A stretch of 64,000 bases of DNA from Mycobacterium sp. SVM_VP21 (GCA_024758765.1 CP101406.1:2356001-2420000); one strand, 5' to 3'. Positions 35,177 to 46,200 are shown, numbered from the stretch's first letter. Translations and numbers: made by a program. Notes: a model not told the origin generated them from the letters alone.

Positions 35177-36711
35177 ACCGATCCCGCCGCGGAACGCGCA
35201 GCGGCGGCGAACGCGTCGCCCCGGGCGCCGTAGCCGGAGAACTGGTCGAAGGATGCCCCCGCCGGAGCCAGCAGCACCGTGTCACCGGGCCGGGCCAGGT
35301 CGCGGGCGGCGGCCACCACCGCGGTCATCACCCGTGAGCCGAGCGTCTCATCAGACCCATCAGCTACTCGCTTCACATGAGTAACTGGAGACACAGCAGT
35401 ATCACCCATATCAATATCCTCGCCCGCCACAACGTGGACGACGGGGACATCCGGTGCGTGTCGTGATAACGCCTTGGCAACCTCGCCGCGATCTCGGCCG
35501 ATCAGCACGGCCCCGGCCAGGTGAGGGGCAATTCTGGCGACGGTCGGGGCGATCGCGGCGCCCTTGAGCAGTCCGCCGGCCACCCAGATCACCCGCGGGT
35601 GGGCCAGCACCGACGCTTCAGCCGCGTGCGGGTTGGTGGCCTTGGAGTCGTCGACGTAGCTGACCCCGCCATCGACCACGACCAGTTCAGCGCGATGCCG
35701 CCCGACCTGGAACGACGCCAGCGCCTCGGCGATCGCCTGCGGGGGCACGTCGACGCTGCGGGCCAGCGCGGCCGCCGCCAGCGCGTCGAGGATCCCGACC
35801 GGGCCGGGCACCGGTATCGACGCCGCCGGGGCCAGCGCGACCTCGTCGGCCCCCTCCGCCACAAAGGCCCGGTCCACCAACATGCCGTCGATCACGCCGA
35901 GCTCACCGGGTTCCGGTTCGCCGAGCCGGAAACCCACCTTGACCGGGGCGGGCGCGGTGTCGCGCAGCGCCGCGGCATGCGCGTCGTCCATCCCGACCAC
36001 CGCCACCCGGCCGGCCAGCGCGCGGGCCTTGTCGGCGGTGTAGGCGGCCATACTGCCGTGCCAGTCCAGGTGGTCCTCGGCGATATTGAGCACCGCGCCG
36101 GCCTCGGGGCGCAGCGACGGGGCCCAGTGCAGCTGGAAGCTGGACAGCTCGACGGCCAGCAGTTCGGATTCATGCGGCGGTCCTAGCTTCCGCTCTCCTC
36201 CGTCGAGCCTCGCTGAACCGCCGGCTGGCTCCCCCAGCACGTCCAGCACGGGGCTGCCGATGTTGCCGCACAACTGGGCACGCCGGCCCGCGGCAGACAA
36301 CATGGCGTGCAGCATCGAGGTGGTCGTGGTCTTGCCGTTGGTGCCGGTCACCACGAGCCAGCGCCGCGGCGGCCCGTAGTGACCCGCGACGTCGAGGCGC
36401 CAAGCCAGCTCCACGTCACCCCAGATCGGCACCCCGGCCGCCGCGGCCGCGGCCAATACCGGTGTGTCCGGGCCGAATCCGGGGCTGGTGACCAGCAACG
36501 TGTAGCCGCTGATCTGCGCTGCGGCTTCCGTCGGGCTGCAGGTCGTGACCTCGGAATAGGCGCCCAGAGCGGCCGCGTTGTCGTCGCACAGCGTCACGTC
36601 CAGCCCGAAGGGCGTCAACGCCTTCACGATGGCACGGCCGGTGATGCCGGCCCCGGCGACGAGCACCCGCGCGCCGGCGGACAGCATGCCCAGCCCCGGT
36701 TCGGGCGTCAT
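35173..36711 (-). CDS. murD: UDP-MurNAc-L-Ala-D-glutamate ligase MurD, with 19-residue repeat insertion
   Basis: A 512-residue Mur ligase adding D-Glu. The Rossmann-like start is [11 protein letters not shown] (18-28), the ATP loop [11 protein letters not shown] (123-133), and later [12 protein letters not shown] marks the C-terminal domain. Residues 164-182 ([16 protein letters not shown] and following) come from a 57-bp repeat (36166-36222) placed between EPA and [13 protein letters not shown], a loop in the central domain close to the ATP and substrate site. The rest is intact, and since murD is essential, the insertion must be tolerated. Without it the length matches mycobacterial MurD. 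Confidence 0.96.
   Translation of the reverse strand: MTPEPGLGMLSAGARVLVAGAGITGRAIVKALTPFGLDVTLCDDNAAALGAYSEVTTCSPTEAAAQISGYTLLVTSPGFGPDTPVLAAAAAAGVPIWGDVELAWRLDVAGHYGPPRRWLVVTGTNGKTTTTSMLHAMLSAAGRRAQLCGNIGSPVLDVLGEPAGGSARLDGGERKLGPPHESELLAVELSSFQLHWAPSLRPEAGAVLNIAEDHLDWHGSMAAYTADKARALAGRVAVVGMDDAHAAALRDTAPAPVKVGFRLGEPEPGELGVIDGMLVDRAFVAEGADEVALAPAASIPVPGPVGILDALAAAALARSVDVPPQAIAEALASFQVGRHRAELVVVDGGVSYVDDSKATNPHAAEASVLAHPRVIWVAGGLLKGAAIAPTVARIAPHLAGAVLIGRDRGEVAKALSRHAPDVPVVHVVAGEDIDMGDTAVSPVTHVKRVADGSDETLGSRVMTAVVAAARDLARPGDTVLLAPAGASFDQFSGYGARGDAFAAAARSAAGSV
36166..36222 (-). repeat. 57-bp in-frame palindromic coding repeat, copy 2 (murD)
   Basis: Read on the murD strand it has GGTTCAGCGAGGCTCGACG and ends near CCGCCGCATGAA, as in the SDR copy. 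It encodes 19 residues ([15 protein letters not shown] core). The ends GGCGGTTC and GGACCGCC can pair. Confidence 0.88.
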
Positions 36712-36712
36712 C

Positions 36713-37792
36713 TCAGCCGCCTACGGCGGTGAACCACTCGCCGTAGAACATGGAGACGCCCAATCCGCAGGCAATGGCGGTGAGCAGCCAGAACCGGATG
36801 ATCACGGTGGTCTCAGCCCAGCCGGCCAATTCGAAGTGGTGATGGAACGGGGCCATCCGGAACACCCGGCGGCCGGTGCTGCGGAACGCCAGGATCTGGA
36901 CGACCACCGAGGTGATCTCGGCGACGAAGAGCCCGCCGAGCACCACCGCGAGGATCTCGGTGCGGGTGGTGATCGACATGCCGGCGATCACGCCGCCCAG
37001 TGCCAGCGACCCGGTGTCGCCCATGAAGATCTTCGCCGGCGCGGCGTTCCACCACAGGAATCCGATGCAGGCGCCGGCGGTCGCGGCGGCGATCAGCGCC
37101 AGGTCCAGCGGATCGCGCACGTTGTAGCAGCCCAGTCCGGGTGCGATCGCGCAGGCGTTGCGGTGCTGCATCACGGTGATCAGCACGTAGGCGGCGCTGA
37201 CCATCGCCATGGATCCGGCTGCCAGGCCGTCGAGGCCGTCGGTGAAGTTGACCGCGTTCGACCAGGCGCTGACGATCAGGATCACGAACAGCACGAATAC
37301 CGCTGCGGGCAGTGTGACGGTGGCGATGTCGCGCACATAGGACAGTTGCAGGCTGCCCGGGGTCAGACCGGAACTGTTGCGGAAGCACAGCACCAGCAGA
37401 CCGAACAGGGTGGCCGCGGTGACCTGCCCGACGGTCTTGGCGGTCTTGTTCAGACCGAGGTTGCGCGACCGCCGGATCTTGATCAGGTCGTCGAGGAAGC
37501 CGACGCCGCCCAGCGCGGTGGCCAACCCCAGGACCAGCAGGCCCGACGCAGTGGGCCCGGTGCCGTAGAAGACCAGGCCCGCCAGTTCCGCGGCCAGGTA
37601 GCCCGCCCAGATCCCGGCCACGATGGCCACGCCGCCCATCGACGGGGTGCCCCGTTTGCTCTGGTGGCTGGCCGGTCCGTCCTCGCGGATCTCCTGCCCG
37701 AATCCCTGCTTGGTGAACACCCGGATCAGTACGGGGGTCAGCAGGATCGCGACCAGCAGCGCGACTCCGGCAGCGATGAGGATCATTATCAT
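36713..37792 (-). CDS. mraY: Phospho-MurNAc-pentapeptide transferase MraY (MurX)
   Basis: A 359-residue integral membrane enzyme making lipid I from UDP-MurNAc-pentapeptide and decaprenyl phosphate. It has about ten membrane segments. Asp-rich active-site motifs are [20 protein letters not shown] (about 113-132) and [15 protein letters not shown] (about 191-205), plus [14 protein letters not shown] (about 266-279). ATG 37792 (MIMIL) or 37786 are both possible; the first overlaps the murF stop. Confidence 0.96.
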   Translation of the reverse strand: MIMILIAAGVALLVAILLTPVLIRVFTKQGFGQEIREDGPASHQSKRGTPSMGGVAIVAGIWAGYLAAELAGLVFYGTGPTASGLLVLGLATALGGVGFLDDLIKIRRSRNLGLNKTAKTVGQVTAATLFGLLVLCFRNSSGLTPGSLQLSYVRDIATVTLPAAVFVLFVILIVSAWSNAVNFTDGLDGLAAGSMAMVSAAYVLITVMQHRNACAIAPGLGCYNVRDPLDLALIAAATAGACIGFLWWNAAPAKIFMGDTGSLALGGVIAGMSITTRTEILAVVLGGLFVAEITSVVVQILAFRSTGRRVFRMAPFHHHFELAGWAETTVIIRFWLLTAIACGLGVSMFYGEWFTAVGG

Positions 37793-39294
37793 CGGCGATC
37801 TCCTGGGTCTTCGCTGGTCAGCGCGTCAGCCAACGCGGTCAGACCCGCGGAGTTCGACGCCTTGACCAGTACCACGTCCCCCGCCTGCAGTTCGGCGCGC
37901 AACAGGGCCAGGGCGGCATCGACGTCGGGCACTGCGGTGGCTTCGGCGCCCCAGGATCCCTCCATCACTGCGCCGTGCAGCATCGCGCCCATCGATCTCC
38001 CTACTCCGACGACAATGAGACGAGACACATCTAAGCGCACCGCGAGCCGTCCGATGCGGTCATGCTCAGATATCGCGTCCTCGCCGAGTTCGGCCATCTG
38101 CCCCAGCACCGCCCAGCTGTGGCGCTTCTCCCCCGGATTCTCACCGCGGGCGATCCAGGCCAGCGCCTGCAGCGCCGCCCGCATGGAGTCGGGGTTGGCG
38201 TTGTAGGAGTCGTCGATCACGGTCACGCCGTCGGCGCGGGTGCTGACGTGCATCCGGTGCCCCGAGGCCGGTCCGGCACCGGCCAGCGCGTCGGCCACCT
38301 GTTGCGGCGTGGCACCGCATTCCAAGGCCACGGCAGCGGCGCACAGTGCGTTGCCCACCTGGTGATCGCCGGACACTCCGAGCGACACCGTGACTTCGGC
38401 GTCCTGGCCAGCGGAGTGCAGGGCGAACCGCGGGCGGGCCAGTTCGTCGAGCACCACCGGCCCGGCCCACACGTCGGCGGGAGCGGAACGGCTGACCCGC
38501 AGCACCCGTGCGACGGTCTTGTCGGCCATCGCGGCCACCGCCGAGTCATCGACGTTGAGGATCACCACGCCGGATTCCGGAACGGCTTGTGCCAGCTCGG
38601 CTTTGGTCTCGGCGATAGCCTCGCGGGAGCCGAACTCGCCCAGGTGGGCGGTCCCGACGTTGAGTACCACCGCGATCTGCGGCGGGGCGATCGCCGCCAG
38701 CGCGGCGATGTTGCCGCGATGCCGGGCAGACAGCTCGAGGACCAGATAATCGGTGATCTCGTCGGCCCGCAGCACCGTCCACGGGTGGCCCAACTCGTTG
38801 TTGAACGACCCGGGCGGGGCGATCACCGACCCCAGCGGCGCCAGCACCGCGGCGATCAAGTCCTTGGTGGAGGTCTTGCCCGACGACCCGGTCACGCCGA
38901 CGATCGTCAGTCCCTTGGCAACCAGGGCGGCGGCCACCGCGGCTGCCAGTTTGGCCAGTGCGGCCAGCACCGCGGCACCGGATCCGGCCTCGTCGTCGTG
39001 CTCGAGCGCACCGGATCGGCTGTCGGATGCGACCGGCTCCACAACGATGGCCGGGACCCCAACCGGACGCGCTGCCAGCACCGCCACCGCGCCGGCATCC
39101 ACCGCCGACGCCGCGTGGTCGTGACCGTCGACCCGCGCACCAGGCAGGGCCAGAAAGAGCGCGCCCGGGGCGATCCGGCGGGAGTCGAATTCCACGGTGC
39201 CGGTGACGACCGTGCGCTCGGCCTGTTCCGGGGTGATGTCGGCCAACCGGCCGCCGACGATCTCGGCGATCTGCGCGACAGTCAGCGCGATCAC
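37789..39294 (-). CDS. murF: UDP-MurNAc-tripeptide-D-Ala-D-Ala ligase MurF
   Basis: A 501-residue Mur ligase. The N-terminal domain starts [15 protein letters not shown], the ATP loop is [13 protein letters not shown] (about 140-152), and [15 protein letters not shown] marks the C-terminal domain. It completes the pentapeptide precursor. The GTG start overlaps the murE stop by four bases (GTGA), and its stop overlaps mraY. Confidence 0.96.
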   Translation of the reverse strand: MIALTVAQIAEIVGGRLADITPEQAERTVVTGTVEFDSRRIAPGALFLALPGARVDGHDHAASAVDAGAVAVLAARPVGVPAIVVEPVASDSRSGALEHDDEAGSGAAVLAALAKLAAAVAAALVAKGLTIVGVTGSSGKTSTKDLIAAVLAPLGSVIAPPGSFNNELGHPWTVLRADEITDYLVLELSARHRGNIAALAAIAPPQIAVVLNVGTAHLGEFGSREAIAETKAELAQAVPESGVVILNVDDSAVAAMADKTVARVLRVSRSAPADVWAGPVVLDELARPRFALHSAGQDAEVTVSLGVSGDHQVGNALCAAAVALECGATPQQVADALAGAGPASGHRMHVSTRADGVTVIDDSYNANPDSMRAALQALAWIARGENPGEKRHSWAVLGQMAELGEDAISEHDRIGRLAVRLDVSRLIVVGVGRSMGAMLHGAVMEGSWGAEATAVPDVDAALALLRAELQAGDVVLVKASNSAGLTALADALTSEDPGDRR

Positions 39295-40853
39295 CGGTGC
39301 TCCTCGCGCGCTTCCAGCGCCTGGGCCAGCTCCACCCGGTCATCGAACGGCTGGGTGTGCCCGGCGGCGGTCTGCCCGGTCTCGTGTCCCTTGCCCGCGA
39401 TCAACACCACATCCCCGGGCTGAGCCCACGCCACCGCGTGCTCGATCGCGGCCCGCCGGTCACCGATCTCGACCACCTGGGCGCTACCCGCAGCGGCACC
39501 GCCCAACACGGCACGCCGGATGTCGGCGGGGTCTTCCCCGCGCGGGTTGTCGTCGGTGACCACGACCAGATCGGCGGCCTGGGCGGCGATGCGTCCCATC
39601 GGTTCGCGCTTGCCGTGGTCACGGTCGCCGCCGGCGCCGAACACCACGGCTAGGCGCCCAGTAGTGTCGCGCAACTCCTGGCGCAGGGTCGTCAGCACCG
39701 CCGACAGGGCCCCGGGCTTGTGCGCATAGTCGACCAACGCCAGGAAGCCCTGACCCCGATCGATCGACTCCATCCGCCCCGGCACCCGCGCCTCCCGCAG
39801 GCCGGGGGCCGCCTGCTCCGGCGACACTCCAACCGCATCGAGAATGGCCAGCGCGACAAGGCAATTGGCCACGTTGTAGTCGCCGGGCAACCCGATGCCG
39901 ATCGGGTGGTGCACACCGGCGGGGTCGACGGCGATGAACGCGCGCCCAACGGATCCACCCGCGCTCAGTTGTTCTGCACGCCAGTCCGCGGGGCGGCCCG
40001 TCGCGCTGACGGTGACCGGCGCTGTCGCCCGCGCCGCCATTGCCGCGCCGGCGTCGTCGTCGATACAGACCACCGAGCGGGCGGCGTGCAGCGGCGACGC
40101 CGGATCGAACAGCCGGGCCTTGGCCTCGAAGTAGTCGGCCATGGTCGGGTGGAAGTCGAGATGGTCGCGGGACAGGTTGGTGAAGGCGCCCACCGCGAAC
40201 CGAGTGCCGTCGACCCGGCCCAACGTGAGGGCGTGGCTGGACACCTCCATGACGGCGGTGTCCACCCCGCGCTGCGCCATCGCGGCCAGCAGCGCCTGCA
40301 GTGCCGGCGCTTCGGGTGTGGTCAAGGCGCTGGGCAGGTCGACGCCGTCGATGCGCACACCGACCGTGCCGATCAGTCCGGCGGTGCGGCCCGCGGCCCG
40401 CAGCCCGGCCTCCACCAGATAGGTGGTGGTGGTCTTGCCCGACGTCCCGGTGATTCCGATGACCGTGATCCGATCGCACGGATGGCCGTAGACCTGCGCA
40501 GCGAGTTCGCCCAGCACGCCGCGGGGTTCCGGATGAACCAGGATGGGTATGCCGGGTAGCGCTGCGCCGTCGGCGATCTCGGCGGCCCCGGCCCCGTCGG
40601 AGAGCACCGCGATCGCTCCCCGGGCAACGGCGTCCGCCGCGAAGCGTGCGCCGTGGGTGGTCGCGCCGGGCAGCGCCGCGAAGAGATCACCGGGCCGGAC
40701 ATCCTGGGCGCGCAGAGTCAACCCGGTGATCGGCAGCTCCGGTACCACCTCGCCGGCTACCGCGACCGCCCCGACCTGGGCTGCGAGCACCCGCAGCGAC
40801 GTGCCGGCACCGACGTCGGGGCGCAGAGCAGCAGGCACCGCCATCACCTCCAT
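39291..40853 (-). CDS. murE: UDP-MurNAc-tripeptide synthetase MurE
   Basis: A 520-residue Mur ligase adding meso-diaminopimelate. The ATP loop is [15 protein letters not shown] (about 139-153), followed by [18 protein letters not shown]. The segment [13 protein letters not shown] (about 438-450) is the DNPR motif that recognises DAP, as expected for mycobacteria. Start ATG 40853 or 40844; the nearby GGAGG is very close to both. It is the first gene of the murE-to-wag31 run after a gap containing a small secreted protein gene. Confidence 0.95.
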   Translation of the reverse strand: MEVMAVPAALRPDVGAGTSLRVLAAQVGAVAVAGEVVPELPITGLTLRAQDVRPGDLFAALPGATTHGARFAADAVARGAIAVLSDGAGAAEIADGAALPGIPILVHPEPRGVLGELAAQVYGHPCDRITVIGITGTSGKTTTTYLVEAGLRAAGRTAGLIGTVGVRIDGVDLPSALTTPEAPALQALLAAMAQRGVDTAVMEVSSHALTLGRVDGTRFAVGAFTNLSRDHLDFHPTMADYFEAKARLFDPASPLHAARSVVCIDDDAGAAMAARATAPVTVSATGRPADWRAEQLSAGGSVGRAFIAVDPAGVHHPIGIGLPGDYNVANCLVALAILDAVGVSPEQAAPGLREARVPGRMESIDRGQGFLALVDYAHKPGALSAVLTTLRQELRDTTGRLAVVFGAGGDRDHGKREPMGRIAAQAADLVVVTDDNPRGEDPADIRRAVLGGAAAGSAQVVEIGDRRAAIEHAVAWAQPGDVVLIAGKGHETGQTAAGHTQPFDDRVELAQALEAREEHR

Positions 40854-40995
40854 CCGCTGCGGCCGGGTCGTCCGGATCGGCCCTGAGACTACCTAGGCGG
40901 GCCGTATCCACAGCGCAGGCGATCCGGCTTAGCCGACGGCGGGTCGTGGTGGGGGCGATTGCCCGGCGAAGCGGGGACCGCCGCATTGGCCCGGG

Positions 40996-41241
40996 TCAGC
41001 CGTCAGAAGGCGGCGGCTGCGTGAGCTTCTTGTCGAACATGCATTGGAAGTCCCCGGGCGCACATCCGTACTGGGTCGGGTCCGGCAGGTCCTCGCAGTT
41101 TCCATCCTTGGTCATGAAACAGCCGCTGGCCTGGTGGTCACTTGCGATGGGTGCGCCGAGCATCCCCACCGCGACGATGCCTGCCGCCGCGGCGAGAACC
41201 CCCGGAATTGCGTAACTGATCGCAATGGCTTTTCGGGCCAT
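40996..41241 (-). CDS. Small secreted or membrane-anchored cysteine protein
   Basis: An 81-residue protein (MARKAIAISYAIPGVLAAAA ...) with a hydrophobic N-terminal segment (about 6-33) that could be a signal anchor. The extracytoplasmic part has four Cys (SGCFM, GNCEDL, YGCAPG, FQCMFD), suggesting two disulfides. ATG 41241 has AGAAGGGG upstream; longer starts are not supported. It sits between murE and pbpB on the same strand, where M. tuberculosis has other genes. Function unknown; a periplasmic envelope role is only suggested by context. Confidence 0.7.
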   Translation of the reverse strand: MARKAIAISYAIPGVLAAAAGIVAVGMLGAPIASDHQASGCFMTKDGNCEDLPDPTQYGCAPGDFQCMFDKKLTQPPPSDG

Positions 41242-41382
41242 GATCGACCCCTTCTCTTCGGCGCGGAACCCCCTTTGTCCCCGCGTTGTCCGAACGATAA
41301 CCATCCGACCATCATCAAGGCGACGGAATCACGTCTTTTTTTACGGACGCGAGTCGACGGATCTGCTGTCGCGGCGCGCCGA

Positions 41383-43389
41383 CTACATCGCCTGCAGGAC
41401 TAGCGGCGGTCCCGGGTCCGGCGACAGCGGCACGTTGTGACGCTGCAGCAGCCACCCGGCGATGTTGTGGAACAGCGGTGCCGCCGAGGTGCCCGGCGAC
41501 CCGTCCGCGGCGCGGTGGGGGTTATTCATCATCAGGCCGATGACGTAGCGCGGATTGTCCGCGGGCGCTATCCCGGCGAAGGTGATCCAGTAGACATCGT
41601 TGTAGTAGCAACCGCAGGCCGGGTTGATCTGCTGTGCGGTACCGGTCTTCCCGGCGATCTGATATCCGTCCACGGCGGCCTGCCATCCGGTGCCCTGCTG
41701 AACGCCGGTCGGATCACGTTGCACCACCGAGCGCAGCATGTTGCGCACGGTCGCCGCGGTCTGCTCCGAGACCACCCGAACACCTTCGGGCCGAGGCTCC
41801 TCGGTACGGCTGCCGTCGGCGGCGATGGTCGCTTTGATGATCCGCGGCGAAATCCGCAGACCGTCGTTGGCAATGGCCTGATACATCCCGGTCATCTGCA
41901 GCAGCGTCATCGAAAGGCCTTGACCGATAGGAAGGTTGGCGAACGAGCTGCCGGACCATTGGTCCACCGGTGGAAGCAGGCCGGCACTCTCACCCGGAAG
42001 TGCCACACCGGTGCGCTGCCCCAGCCCGAACTTCTCCGCCATGTCGAACCAGCGCTCGGGCCCCACCCGCTGCGCCAGCATCAGGGTGCCGACGTTGGAG
42101 GACTTTCCGAAGACTCCGGTCACGGTGTAGGGCGCGACGCCGTGTTCCCAGGCGTCGCTGACGGTGACGTCGGCGACGTTGATCGATCCGGGTACCTGCA
42201 GGACGTCGTCGGGGTGGCCGAGGCCGTACTCGATGACCGAGGCGGCGGTGATGATCTTGTTCACCGAGCCCGGCTCGAACGGCGAGGACACCGCCAGGTT
42301 GCCGAGCTCGCGGTCCTCCTGGCGCCCGACGTCCTGGGAAGGATCGAACGTGTTGTCGCCGGCCATCGCCAGCACCTCACCGCTCTTGGCGTCCAGCACC
42401 ACGGCCGTGACGTCGTGTGCACCAGTGACGTTCTTGGCCTGCTGCACCTGCTGCTGGACGTAGAACTGAATGTCGTCGTCGAGGGTGAGCTGGATCGTCG
42501 ACCCGTTGACGGCCTTGTGCCGATTGCGGTAGCTGCCCGGGATGACCACGCCGTCCGAGCCGCGGTCGTAGGTGACCGACCCGTCCGTTCCGGCCAGCAC
42601 GGCGTCCATCGAGTCCTCCAGCCCCAACAGGCCGTGGCCGTCCCAGTCGATGCCGCCGATGATGTTGGCCGCCAGCGACCCTCCCGGATACTGCCGCAGG
42701 TCCTGCCGCTCGCTACCGACCTCAGGGCATTTCTCGGTGATCACCTCGGCCACCGCGGGGTCAACGGCACGGGCGAGATAGACGAAGGTCTCGTTGCTGC
42801 GCAGCTTCTTCAGCAGGGCCGCGGAGTCCGGCTTGTTGCCGAGGCGCGTAGAGATCTCCTTGGCGATCTGCTGCAGCCGCAGCTGCGGATCGGGGGCCGA
42901 CGGATTCTTCTTCTTGGCGTCGGCGAGCTGCTTGCCGATCTTGACCGGCTGGAAGGACAGCGCCCGAGCCTCGATGGTGAACGCGAGCTTGTCGCCGGTG
43001 CGGTCGATGATGTCGCCGCGCATCGCCTGCTGGACGTCGGTGACCTTGAGTTGTCCGGCGGCTTCGGCCCGCAGCCCGGAGGCCCGCGGCACCTGCAGGT
43101 AAAACAGCTGAACCGCCGACAAGGCCAGCACCAGGAAGATGACCGCGTTGCCGGTGCGGTGCCGGAAAACGAACGAAGCGCTACGCAGTCCCACCTCGGT
43201 GGCTTGGCGGGTACGACGCTCCCGCGCCGAATGCCCGGTTGTGGTAGTCGCTTTCGGCGCCTTAGCGGGCTTGGCGGATTTGGCCGGCTTGGCCGGCGAG
43301 GTGGCGGATCGGCGGGTCTTTCGCGAGGCAGCTGCGGTCGAGCCGTCGCCGCGGCGTGCCGGGCCGGTTCCCCGCGCGGGCCGTCTCAT
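41383..43389 (-). CDS. pbpB: Septal peptidoglycan transpeptidase PbpB (FtsI/PBP3 class B)
   Basis: A 668-residue class B penicillin-binding protein. A basic, Lys/Ala/Pro-rich cytoplasmic N-terminus (about 1-75) precedes one membrane segment (about 82-105), the pedestal domain, and the transpeptidase domain with SVNK (SxxK, in FEPGSVNKIITAASV), SSN (in GKSSNVGTL) and KTG (AGKTGTAQQ). ATG 43389 overlaps the stop of the FtsL-type gene (ATGA); the much longer frame extending to 44085 lies inside that gene and is rejected. It crosslinks septal peptidoglycan with FtsW. Confidence 0.95.
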   Translation of the reverse strand: MRRPARGTGPARRGDGSTAAASRKTRRSATSPAKPAKSAKPAKAPKATTTTGHSARERRTRQATEVGLRSASFVFRHRTGNAVIFLVLALSAVQLFYLQVPRASGLRAEAAGQLKVTDVQQAMRGDIIDRTGDKLAFTIEARALSFQPVKIGKQLADAKKKNPSAPDPQLRLQQIAKEISTRLGNKPDSAALLKKLRSNETFVYLARAVDPAVAEVITEKCPEVGSERQDLRQYPGGSLAANIIGGIDWDGHGLLGLEDSMDAVLAGTDGSVTYDRGSDGVVIPGSYRNRHKAVNGSTIQLTLDDDIQFYVQQQVQQAKNVTGAHDVTAVVLDAKSGEVLAMAGDNTFDPSQDVGRQEDRELGNLAVSSPFEPGSVNKIITAASVIEYGLGHPDDVLQVPGSINVADVTVSDAWEHGVAPYTVTGVFGKSSNVGTLMLAQRVGPERWFDMAEKFGLGQRTGVALPGESAGLLPPVDQWSGSSFANLPIGQGLSMTLLQMTGMYQAIANDGLRISPRIIKATIAADGSRTEEPRPEGVRVVSEQTAATVRNMLRSVVQRDPTGVQQGTGWQAAVDGYQIAGKTGTAQQINPACGCYYNDVYWITFAGIAPADNPRYVIGLMMNNPHRAADGSPGTSAAPLFHNIAGWLLQRHNVPLSPDPGPPLVLQAM

Positions 43390-44498
43390 CGCGCGGCTCC
43401 CCCGGCCACCGGCGGCGCCAGGACTTCGGGCGGCAGCGGGGGTTGCGGAGGCAGGACGGCCTCGGGCGGCAGCACCGCCCCCGGAGGCAGGACCGACGCC
43501 GGCGGAAGCGTTCCGCCCACCGGCAGCACGGTCTCGGGCGGCACTACCGACCCCGGCGGCAAAGCGACGGGCGGCAAGGCGCCAGACGGGATGGCCGGAG
43601 GTGTCGCCAGTGGCGGGATGTCTTGCGCGCCAGGACCGGGCAACGGACCGGCCAGCGGCATGCCGGGAACTCCCGGCAGGCCCGGAATGGTCAGCGGCGC
43701 GCCGGGCACCGCCGGAGCCGGCGGTACTGCGGCGGGCAGATGGCGGCTGTCGAGCTTCGGCCCGGCCGGGGGCACCCGAACCGGCACCTCGGCCGGTGGT
43801 GCCACATCGTCGGGCAGCTTGGTGTTCAGCGGCGGCGGGGGCGCACCCTCGGCGGGCTTCGGGGTCCCGACGACCACCCAGTTGCCGATCGGGTCCTGGA
43901 CCAGATGCGCGGTGTCGCGGCTGGGAATCATGCCCAGTTCGCGGGCCGCCTCGGCAAGCGCGGGTGCGGATTCGGCGGTGAGCACGTCGCGCTCGAGCGC
44001 TTCTTTCTGCTGCATGAGGACCCGGTTGCGCTCCCGGATGTTGCCCAACTGGTAGGACCGCTCGGCGGCGTCCGTCGACAGCCACAGGGTGATTCCCAGC
44101 CCGATGCCGAGCGCGCCGATGATCAGCACGACGAACGGAACCTTGGTCGCCAGCGTGCGCGGCCGCAGGTCGACCGAGGCCAGCCGAGCAATCAGGCGTT
44201 CGCGCAGCGGGACGCGTATAACCTTGGGCGCCTTGGCCTTGCGCGCCTTCGCCCGCGCCTTGGCCTGCTTGGTGTTCTTCGGCGGCACCGGTCGGGGGTC
44301 CGGGCGAAGCGACGCCGCCTTTTGCGGGCCGGTGCGCGGCCGCGACTCACGACCCGCTGCGGGCGTGGTCCCACGCTGGCGCCGCGGGCCCCGGGCCTGC
44401 GTTTGCTCGGTGACCCGCCGCGGGCCGGTGCGGGTTGTGCTCTCGGGATTACGGCGACGGTCGCCTTGCCGTGCCGCGGGCTTGCGCTTGGTCGCCAT
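43386..44498 (-). CDS. FtsL-like divisome membrane protein with Pro-rich tail
   Basis: A 370-residue protein. A long basic cytoplasmic N-terminus (about 1-125, many Arg/Lys/Gln) precedes a single membrane segment (VPFVVLIIGALGIGLGITLW, about 126-145) and a periplasmic coiled coil (SYQLGNIRERNRVLMQQKEA). The last 170 or so residues are Pro/Gly/Ala-rich (PPGAVLPPEAVLPPQPP). It has FtsL topology and the rsmH-ftsL-ftsI position. The ATG overlaps the rsmH stop by one base. The long tail is a mycobacterial feature of unknown role. Confidence 0.88.
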   Translation of the reverse strand: MATKRKPAARQGDRRRNPESTTRTGPRRVTEQTQARGPRRQRGTTPAAGRESRPRTGPQKAASLRPDPRPVPPKNTKQAKARAKARKAKAPKVIRVPLRERLIARLASVDLRPRTLATKVPFVVLIIGALGIGLGITLWLSTDAAERSYQLGNIRERNRVLMQQKEALERDVLTAESAPALAEAARELGMIPSRDTAHLVQDPIGNWVVVGTPKPAEGAPPPPLNTKLPDDVAPPAEVPVRVPPAGPKLDSRHLPAAVPPAPAVPGAPLTIPGLPGVPGMPLAGPLPGPGAQDIPPLATPPAIPSGALPPVALPPGSVVPPETVLPVGGTLPPASVLPPGAVLPPEAVLPPQPPLPPEVLAPPVAGGAAR

Positions 44499-45505
44499 CA
44501 CTTCCCCCTCGATGCCACGATCGGTCCGGCCTGGACCCGCTCGACCGCACGTAGCCGGACCGAGCCCGCTCGTGGATTGCGCTCGATCTCATCCGCCTCG
44601 GCCTTTTCGGCGCCCCGCGTCAACGTCGTGAACTTCGGTTCGTCGCCGGGCAATTCGACTGGAAGTCCGACCGGTGTGCGAGACGCGGTGGCCGCAGCGA
44701 ACTGCTGCTTGACGATGCGGTCCTCCAGCGACTGGTAGGACATCACTGCCACGCGTCCACCCACCGCCAGCGCATCCAGCGCCGCCGGTAATGCGTCTCG
44801 CAGTGAGTCCAGTTCGCCGTTGACCGCAATGCGCAGCGCCTGAAACGTCCGCTTGGCCGGGTGTCCCCCGGTGCGTCGCGCCGGCGCCGGAATCGCCTCG
44901 TAGAGCAGCTCCGTCAGTTCCCCGGTCGAGGTGAATGGGGTCTGGGCCCGGCGGCGCACGATGTACGAGGCGATCCGCGATGCGAAACGCTCCTCGCCGA
45001 AGCGCCGCAGAATGTCGGTCAGCGCGGCCGCGTCGTAGGTGTTGACGATGTCTGCGGCGGTGAGGTCGGCCTGCGGGTCCATTCGCATGTCCAGCGGCGC
45101 GTCCTGCGCGTAGGAAAATCCTCGCTCCGCCCGGTCGAGCTGCATCGAGGACACCCCGAGGTCGAACAACACCGCGGCCACCGACCCGGTTGCGGCCAAA
45201 CCTGATTCGGCCAGCGCCGCCGGAATCCCGTCGTATCGGGTGCGGACCGTCTGGAGCCGATCGGCGAAGCGGGCCAACCTTGCCCCGGCGATGTCGAGTG
45301 CGGTGGTGTCGCGGTCCAGACCGATGACTCGCAGGCCCGGGAACTCGCTCAAGAACCGCTCGGTGTGCCCGCCGGCCCCGAGGGTGGCGTCCACCAAGGT
45401 CGCACCCTGGCCGTCGGGCGACTGCCTGGTCAGCGCCGGAGCCAGCAGCTCCACGCAGCGGTCCAGCAGGACCGGCACATGTCCGAATTCGCCCTGTTCG
45501 GCCAC
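44498..45505 (-). CDS. rsmH: 16S rRNA (cytosine-1402-N4)-methyltransferase RsmH
   Basis: A 335-residue SAM-dependent methyltransferase acting on 16S rRNA. The SAM motif is [20 protein letters not shown] (about 36-55); [20 protein letters not shown] is the family block. GTG 45505 has AGGGAGG seven bases upstream, which settles the start; the frame extends upstream to 45739 without homology. It stands between mraZ and the FtsL-type gene, the standard dcw order. Confidence 0.95.
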   Translation of the reverse strand: MAEQGEFGHVPVLLDRCVELLAPALTRQSPDGQGATLVDATLGAGGHTERFLSEFPGLRVIGLDRDTTALDIAGARLARFADRLQTVRTRYDGIPAALAESGLAATGSVAAVLFDLGVSSMQLDRAERGFSYAQDAPLDMRMDPQADLTAADIVNTYDAAALTDILRRFGEERFASRIASYIVRRRAQTPFTSTGELTELLYEAIPAPARRTGGHPAKRTFQALRIAVNGELDSLRDALPAALDALAVGGRVAVMSYQSLEDRIVKQQFAAATASRTPVGLPVELPGDEPKFTTLTRGAEKAEADEIERNPRAGSVRLRAVERVQAGPIVASRGK

Positions 45506-45713
45506 AGCAATACCTCCCTGTTGCGGCCAATGAATTGCACGAGGTGCTGCCAGCCCGGGCCCACTGCGCGCGACCACCGGTACCCGGCTCCGCCCCGCTT
45601 GCGATCGCCCGCAGGCCCTTGCCTCGAGGTCCCTGCCCGACGGCGCGAACCTGACGTTGGGGAAGTACGTCAGGGTCGGTTCGGACAGAGGCCACGAGGC
45701 ACGGGCGTGCGCC

Positions 45714-46145
45714 TCAGATGATGTCGCTGAGTGCTTCATCGCTGGCCGCGGAGAAGTTCTCTTCGTGGGTCTGCTGGTAGTCGCTCCAGGCCTGCGCGTC
45801 CCAGATCTCCAGGTAGTCGACCGAGCCGATGACCACGCACTCCTTGGACAGGTTGGCGTAGCGGCGGTGGTCGGGCGACAGGGTGATCCGGCCCTGGGCG
45901 TCGGGGTGCTGTTCGTCCGTGGCGGCGGCCAGGTTGCGCAGGAATGCTCGCGCGTCCGGGTTGCTGCGCGAAGCCTTGGCCGCCCGGCGGGCCAACTGCT
46001 CGAACTCCGCGCGGGGATACACGGCCAGGCTGTGGTCCTGACTCTTGGTGACCATCAACCCTCCTGCCAGCGCATCACGAAACTTCGCGGGCAGTGTCAG
46101 CCGCCCCTTGTCGTCGAGCTTGGGCGTGTAGGTGCCGAGGAACAT
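45714..46145 (-). CDS. mraZ: Transcriptional regulator MraZ
   Basis: A 143-residue dcw regulator with two SpoVT/AbrB-like repeats ([20 protein letters not shown] at the start; a second repeat around [16 protein letters not shown]). ATG 46145 has GGGAGGTGG upstream. MraZ binds direct GTGGG repeats before its own gene; three such repeats lie 30-60 bases upstream here (46176-46200), so autoregulation of the dcw operon is likely. Confidence 0.95.
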   Translation of the reverse strand: MFLGTYTPKLDDKGRLTLPAKFRDALAGGLMVTKSQDHSLAVYPRAEFEQLARRAAKASRSNPDARAFLRNLAAATDEQHPDAQGRITLSPDHRRYANLSKECVVIGSVDYLEIWDAQAWSDYQQTHEENFSAASDEALSDII

Positions 46146-46175
46146 CGGCCACCTCCCGCCATGTCGACTTCGCAG

Positions 46176-46200
46176 CCCACGATACCCCACAATCCCCCAC
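46176..46200 (-). promoter_or_regulatory. MraZ-binding repeats (GTGGG x3)
   Basis: GTGGG occurs on the minus strand at 46176-46180, 46186-46190 and 46196-46200, exactly 10 bp apart, just before mraZ. This is the arrangement of the MraZ box known from other bacteria. Confidence 0.75.

Noticed and set aside
43390..44085. Extending pbpB upstream to 44085
   Set aside because: The extra 232 residues are an out-of-frame reading of the FtsL-type gene; the ATGA overlap at 43389 and family length give the shorter start.
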